This document shows positions 13,940 to 17,619 of a stretch of DNA of 17,619 nucleotides, in pieces. The stretch spans positions 1 through 17,619 of the forward strand of contig JBBKXA010000116.1 of the NCBI GenBank assembly GCA_037969235.1, in the 5' to 3' direction. Both the position numbers and the translations under genes were made by a program. The notes beneath the pieces are model-generated. The model searched no databases, had not been told where the DNA came from, and saw nothing but the letters and a program-made list of their open reading frames with translations. Each line of letters starts with the position of its first letter. Within the stretch, counting starts at the first letter, position 1. This DNA comes from TMED27 sp037969235. GTDB lineage: Bacteria; Pseudomonadota; Alphaproteobacteria; Micavibrionales; Micavibrionaceae.

Positions 13940-16069
13940 ATGGCTGACCCCGCTCAACAAAACAACACAGCTTCCCAAAACATGAGCAACGCCATGGGCG
14001 CCATCGCACCCTATATGCGCACCGATGTGATGTTTGCGTTCGCCATCATTGGCATCATCATGTTCATGCTCGTGCCCATGCCCAAAATCATGCTGGATTT
14101 GGGCTTGGCCGTTTCCATCATGTTTTCCGTGATGATTTTGATGACGGTCCTGTTCATCCGCACCCCGCTTGAATTTTCAACATTCCCCACCGTTTTGCTA
14201 GTGGCCACATCGCTTAGGCTCGGCCTGAACGTCGCCTCCACACGGCTGATTTTATCCGAAGGGCACACAGGCCCCGACGCCGCAGGCGCAGTAATCGGCG
14301 CATTCGGTACATTCATCATCCAAGATTCCTACGTGGTTGGCGCGATTGTTTTCGCCATTTTGGTGATCGTCAATTTCGTCGTCATCACCAAAGGATCGGG
14401 GCGCATCGCCGAAGTCGCCGCTCGCTTCACCCTTGACGCCATGCCCGGCAAGCAAATGGCCATTGACGCCGACCTCTCCGCCGGCATGATCACCGAAGAC
14501 GAAGCCAAAGCACGCCGTAAATATCTGGAACAAGAAAGCACTTTTTTCGGCTCCATGGATGGTGCTGCAAAATTCGTACGCGGCGATGCCATCGCGGGGC
14601 TACTTATCACCTTCATCAATATTATCGGCGGAATTGTCATTGGCATGACCTCCCAAGGGCTAACCCTCGCCGATGCGGCCTCCACTTACACGATCCTCAC
14701 CATCGGTGACGGCCTCGTCAGCCAAATCCCCGCGCTGGTCGTCTCTGTTGGCGCAGGGTTGCTAGTCTCCAAAGCCGGTGTCGAAGGCTCTGCGGAGCAA
14801 GTATTATTCCAACAAATCGGCGCATACCCGCGCGCGCTCGCGATGTCCTCTGGCCTTATGCTGGTGCTCGGACTTGTGCCCGCCATCCCCGCCGCACCAT
14901 TCATCACACTCGCCGCCATCACAGGCGCTTTAGCATGGGCCTCATTCAAACGCGTTGAAAAAGTCGAAGCCGCCGAAGCCCAAGCCAAAGCCGCACTCGC
15001 ACTACCCGGCGGCGCTGGCGGTGCAGTCCCCGCGGAAGAGCCAATCTCTAAGGCTCTTGCTATCGATACAATACGCCTCGAAATGGGCTACGGTCTCTTG
15101 CCCCTAGTCCAAGGCGATGGCGGCAACAAACTCACCGATCAAATCAAAGGCCTGCGCCGTCAACTCGCCGAAGATATGGGCTATGTCCTGCCCGCCGTGC
15201 GCATTCAGGATAACCTCCAACTCCCCGCCAACACCTATATCGTGCGCATCAAAGAAATCGAAGCAGGGCGCGGCGATGTACGCCCGAACATGAATATGTG
15301 CATGGACCCCTCTGGTGCCAAAATCACCCTCCCCGGCGAAGCCACCGTAGAGCCAACATTCGGTCTGCCCGCAATGTGGATTGATGAACAACACAAAGAA
15401 GAAGCGCATTTCAAAGGCTATACGGTCGTCGATGCCCCTACCGTCATCACCACCCATATCACCGAGCTAATCAAAGACAATATGCCCGATTTGCTCAATT
15501 ATTCCGAAACGCAAAAATTGCTCGATGAAATGCCGCAAGATTACCAAAAACTGGTGGCCGATGTTATCCCAAGCCAAATCAATGTTGGCGGTCTGCAGCG
15601 TGTACTACAAAAATTACTCGCCGAGCGTGTATCCGTGCGCGATATGCCGACAATCCTCGAAGGCATTTCCGAAGCCAGCAGCTTCACCAAAAACATCGCC
15701 CACATCACCGAACATGTGCGCACGCGTCTGTCGCGCCAACTCTGTGATACCAACTCTAACGCTTCGGGGATTGTGCCGTTGGTCACGCTGTCGCCCGATT
15801 GGGAACATGCTTTTGCCGATGCGCTCATGGGCGACGGCGAAGAAAAACAACTCGCGATGCCACCAAGCCAGCTACAAGAGTTTATATCTGTCGTGCGCTC
15901 GCGCTACGAAGAAATCTCCGCAACTGGCGAAGTGCCCGTCATGCTCACCTCCCCCGCCATCCGCCCCTACGTGCGCAGCGTAATCGAGCGTTTCCGCCCG
16001 CACACCACAATCATGTCGCAAAACGAAATCCACCCCAAAGCGAAAATCAAAACGTTAGGACAAATCTAA
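13940..16069 (+). CDS. flhA: FlhA, flagellar type III export gate protein
   Basis: A 709-residue inner-membrane protein forming the nonameric export gate that receives chaperone-substrate complexes and couples export to proton flow. The N-terminal half (about 30-340) has about eight membrane helices and the strongly conserved FHIPEP block: STFPTVLLVATSLRLGLNVASTRLIL, TKGSGRIAEVAARFTLDAMPGKQMAIDADLSAG, and ESTFFGSMDGAAKFVRGD. A linker rich in Ala and Gly (about 342-370) leads to the four-subdomain cytoplasmic part (MGYGLLPLV; QINVGGLQRVLQKLLAERVSVRDM; the C-terminal FRPHTTIMSQNEI). The length is normal for the family. The ATG at 13940 lacks a ribosome-binding site; Met-15 or Met-19 are alternatives. 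fliR and flhB, often next to flhA, are not here. Confidence 0.97.
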   Translation: MADPAQQNNTASQNMSNAMGAIAPYMRTDVMFAFAIIGIIMFMLVPMPKIMLDLGLAVSIMFSVMILMTVLFIRTPLEFSTFPTVLLVATSLRLGLNVASTRLILSEGHTGPDAAGAVIGAFGTFIIQDSYVVGAIVFAILVIVNFVVITKGSGRIAEVAARFTLDAMPGKQMAIDADLSAGMITEDEAKARRKYLEQESTFFGSMDGAAKFVRGDAIAGLLITFINIIGGIVIGMTSQGLTLADAASTYTILTIGDGLVSQIPALVVSVGAGLLVSKAGVEGSAEQVLFQQIGAYPRALAMSSGLMLVLGLVPAIPAAPFITLAAITGALAWASFKRVEKVEAAEAQAKAALALPGGAGGAVPAEEPISKALAIDTIRLEMGYGLLPLVQGDGGNKLTDQIKGLRRQLAEDMGYVLPAVRIQDNLQLPANTYIVRIKEIEAGRGDVRPNMNMCMDPSGAKITLPGEATVEPTFGLPAMWIDEQHKEEAHFKGYTVVDAPTVITTHITELIKDNMPDLLNYSETQKLLDEMPQDYQKLVADVIPSQINVGGLQRVLQKLLAERVSVRDMPTILEGISEASSFTKNIAHITEHVRTRLSRQLCDTNSNASGIVPLVTLSPDWEHAFADALMGDGEEKQLAMPPSQLQEFISVVRSRYEEISATGEVPVMLTSPAIRPYVRSVIERFRPHTTIMSQNEIHPKAKIKTLGQI

Positions 16070-16090
16070 AATCATAGATAAGGATACGCC

Positions 16091-16849
16091 GTGCAAAATT
16101 TCGACGTCATTTCACCACAACATCATTCTTTATTAATAAACGCAAATTCAATAGCAGTTTCTCAATCAAGCATCCCCGGATTAATCGCCGCCACTCTATA
16201 CCTAACCGGCGCCATGCTTTTCTTCAGCTTCGTCTTTTTTCTTATACTAAACATGGTTTTTAAAAATGATGAAATCACTATACGCCAAGCTGTTATAATA
16301 TGTTCAAGGCGATTTTACATTGCATTAACTATAGTAATTTTAGCAACCGCTTCTACATTTTACACCCAATATATATATGCAATAATAGTTTTTTCTTTAG
16401 GAATAATGTACGTCCATTATTTATACTTTCACCAAATTCAATCAAAACCAAAAAAACATGCGCTCCTTCATGCGAGCTTATATGAACCTGCTAAAATATT
16501 AATATCATTGATAGGAACAATAATTTTGGGCTTATTACCACCTATGCTTCTAATAATTACGCTAGAGCATTACAGCATCATACAAATAGGCGCAAAAGGG
16601 TTTGAAGCTTTAATCGCTGTCACATTCTTACCCCTAAGCTTCGCTGTAATGTTTTTAACCCTTTACTCGCTCTATAAAATCTTAAAAAATAAGGGGAAAA
16701 TAAATGCGCCTTTAAAAATCAAACACCTCATTATTTTGTGGGCATTAACATCCTTTACTTTTTCACGCCCTATCTGGTACGAACAGCTTACAACACCACA
16801 CTACGATGCACCTGCGGAATTAAAACGATCAACTTTTAGCATCAATTGA
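16091..16849 (+). CDS. Unknown multi-spanning membrane protein
   Basis: A 252-residue protein starting at GTG; AAGGA at 16080-16084 is six bases before it and the gene follows flhA by 21 bases. About six hydrophobic segments can be placed: 30-57, 75-90, 94-115, 135-158, 172-196 and 212-226. The N-terminal 29 residues and the C-terminal 25 are polar. The place and size recall FliR, which commonly follows flhA, but none of the FliR sequence features are seen, so I do not call it FliR. The gene is clearly richer in A and T than flhA, with many ATA and TTA codons, which suggests separate origin or weak selection. Function unknown. Confidence 0.75.
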   Translation: MQNFDVISPQHHSLLINANSIAVSQSSIPGLIAATLYLTGAMLFFSFVFFLILNMVFKNDEITIRQAVIICSRRFYIALTIVILATASTFYTQYIYAIIVFSLGIMYVHYLYFHQIQSKPKKHALLHASLYEPAKILISLIGTIILGLLPPMLLIITLEHYSIIQIGAKGFEALIAVTFLPLSFAVMFLTLYSLYKILKNKGKINAPLKIKHLIILWALTSFTFSRPIWYEQLTTPHYDAPAELKRSTFSIN

Positions 16850-16887
16850 GAAGCAAACCGTCATAATTACTACACGCTTAAAAAACA

Positions 16888-17598
16888 CTATGCTGGCATC
16901 ATACTCAGATCGTAAGAAGCTTCCTCTTGTCGTACTTCTTCTTTAGGTGGCGTAGAAACAATCGCCCATTCACCTTTTGCAAGTTTATTAAACCGCTGAT
17001 AGTTCTGATAAGTGCGCGTCAGAAGAGCGGCCTTATTTGCCGCTGCTTGCGCCAGTCCAAAGCTAGGGTTTTCTGCCATAATCATATAGCCTGCAGCACT
17101 CGTTAAGGACAAGGCACCATAAAAACCAGCGACACATATATATGCGCGCTTACATTGATTGATTGGCTGTCCATATTTATGAACACTCGCCATCGCTGTT
17201 TCAGCATCGGGCGTTTTATCAATACATAAATTATTAAGTGTTTCTTTTTTAACAAAACTTAATTTGCCATACTCCCCTGAAAACGCGTTTGCAAGAGTCT
17301 TATCCATAACAAAGCGTAAAGTGGCTATATCAAATACATTCGAAGCACCTGTACTGATTATTGTATCTATCACATCACTTTTTCGAGAATCAGGATCTGC
17401 ATCGACGCCTGGCTCCCCACTCACCACATAACGTGCGACAGCCGCAAAGGCCGTACCAATTCCCGCAGCTTTAAATACATCAGACGTTAAAAAACATTGT
17501 ACTGCTGGAGTATGAATAGGATCACCCAGAAGTGTGATATAGTCATTCCAATTAACAATCGTATATGTTATACTTATGCATGACATATCCAATATCAT
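16888..17598 (-). CDS. Unknown 236-residue protein (5' end may lie outside window)
   Basis: A leftward gene converging on the membrane protein gene at 16091. I do not recognise the family. Two hydrophobic stretches are seen, about 43-59 (FKAAGIGTAFAAVARYV) and 152-174 (AYICVAGFYGALSLTSAAGYMIM), with an acidic linker around 61-75 and a charged, Glu/Pro-containing tail. Several cysteines are present (7, 35, 125, 149, 155). The first ATG at 17598 has no ribosome-binding site, another lies at 17586, and the frame remains open to the window edge, so the true start may be further right. Confidence 0.6.
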   Translation of the reverse strand: MILDMSCISITYTIVNWNDYITLLGDPIHTPAVQCFLTSDVFKAAGIGTAFAAVARYVVSGEPGVDADPDSRKSDVIDTIISTGASNVFDIATLRFVMDKTLANAFSGEYGKLSFVKKETLNNLCIDKTPDAETAMASVHKYGQPINQCKRAYICVAGFYGALSLTSAAGYMIMAENPSFGLAQAAANKAALLTRTYQNYQRFNKLAKGEWAIVSTPPKEEVRQEEASYDLSMMPA

Positions 17599-17619
17599 TT
17601 CGTCGCAAGGTTGTTGCGC

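Noticed and set aside
15104..15457. 117-residue open frame antisense to flhA, and other antisense frames in fliF, fliG and flhA
   Set aside because: They lie wholly inside strongly conserved genes and show no independent coding signs.
1..17619. tRNA, rRNA, CRISPR array, insertion sequence or phage genes
   Set aside because: No cloverleaf, regular repeat-spacer pattern, transposase or integrase was seen in the window.

Overview
The window is a flagellar gene cluster from an alphaproteobacterium. The flagellin C-terminus ends in the alphaproteobacterial form ...QSVLRLF. FlbT and FlaF are present, and these flagellin regulators are restricted to Alphaproteobacteria. The sigma-54 activator is clearly FlbD rather than a generic NtrC-type protein, and sites resembling the CtrA box (TTAA-N7-TTAAC) occur upstream of some genes. 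Base composition is intermediate, with several AT-richer accessory genes. The exact order cannot be fixed from the sequence alone; an uncultured Rhodospirillales- or Micavibrio-like lineage would fit, but that is only an inference.

Layout. (1) 1-2283, filament end: a flagellin 3' end with a strong terminator, an orphan HigA-like antitoxin and a convergent unknown gene, then overlapping flbT-flaF. (2) 2280-3469: two leftward genes, a 76-residue membrane protein and a FlaG-like protein, and a 365-base control region shared with fliF. (3) 3470-8265, basal body, switch and motor: fliF, fliG, fliH, fliN and motA, all rightward. (4) 8275-9686: an alpha/beta hydrolase closely following motA and a small secreted protein with a calcium-loop-like motif, closed by a terminator. 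(5) 9742-11127: flbD, followed by a palindromic REP/MITE-like element. (6) 11240-12636, leftward: an nfeD-qmcA pair for membrane quality control. (7) 12784-13839: an unrecognised gene behind a perfect-consensus CtrA-type box. (8) 13940-16069: flhA, then an AT-rich membrane protein and a leftward unknown gene that may run off the right edge.

How the genes fit together. FliF forms the MS ring, FliG and FliN are switch/C-ring parts, FliH serves the export ATPase, FlhA is the export gate and MotA is the stator subunit. FlbD would drive late sigma-54 flagellar genes, and FlbT/FlaF tune flagellin synthesis and secretion. The order fliF-fliG-fliH(flbE)-fliN-flbD resembles the Caulobacter fliF operon, but here it is interrupted by non-flagellar or unknown genes. 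The expected partners fliM, motB, fliR, flhB and fliX are absent from the window. I found no clear new defence, mobile or biosynthetic system. The strongest leads are the unrecognised genes embedded in the cluster, above all the CtrA-box gene at 12784-13839, and the palindrome-rich fliF control region.
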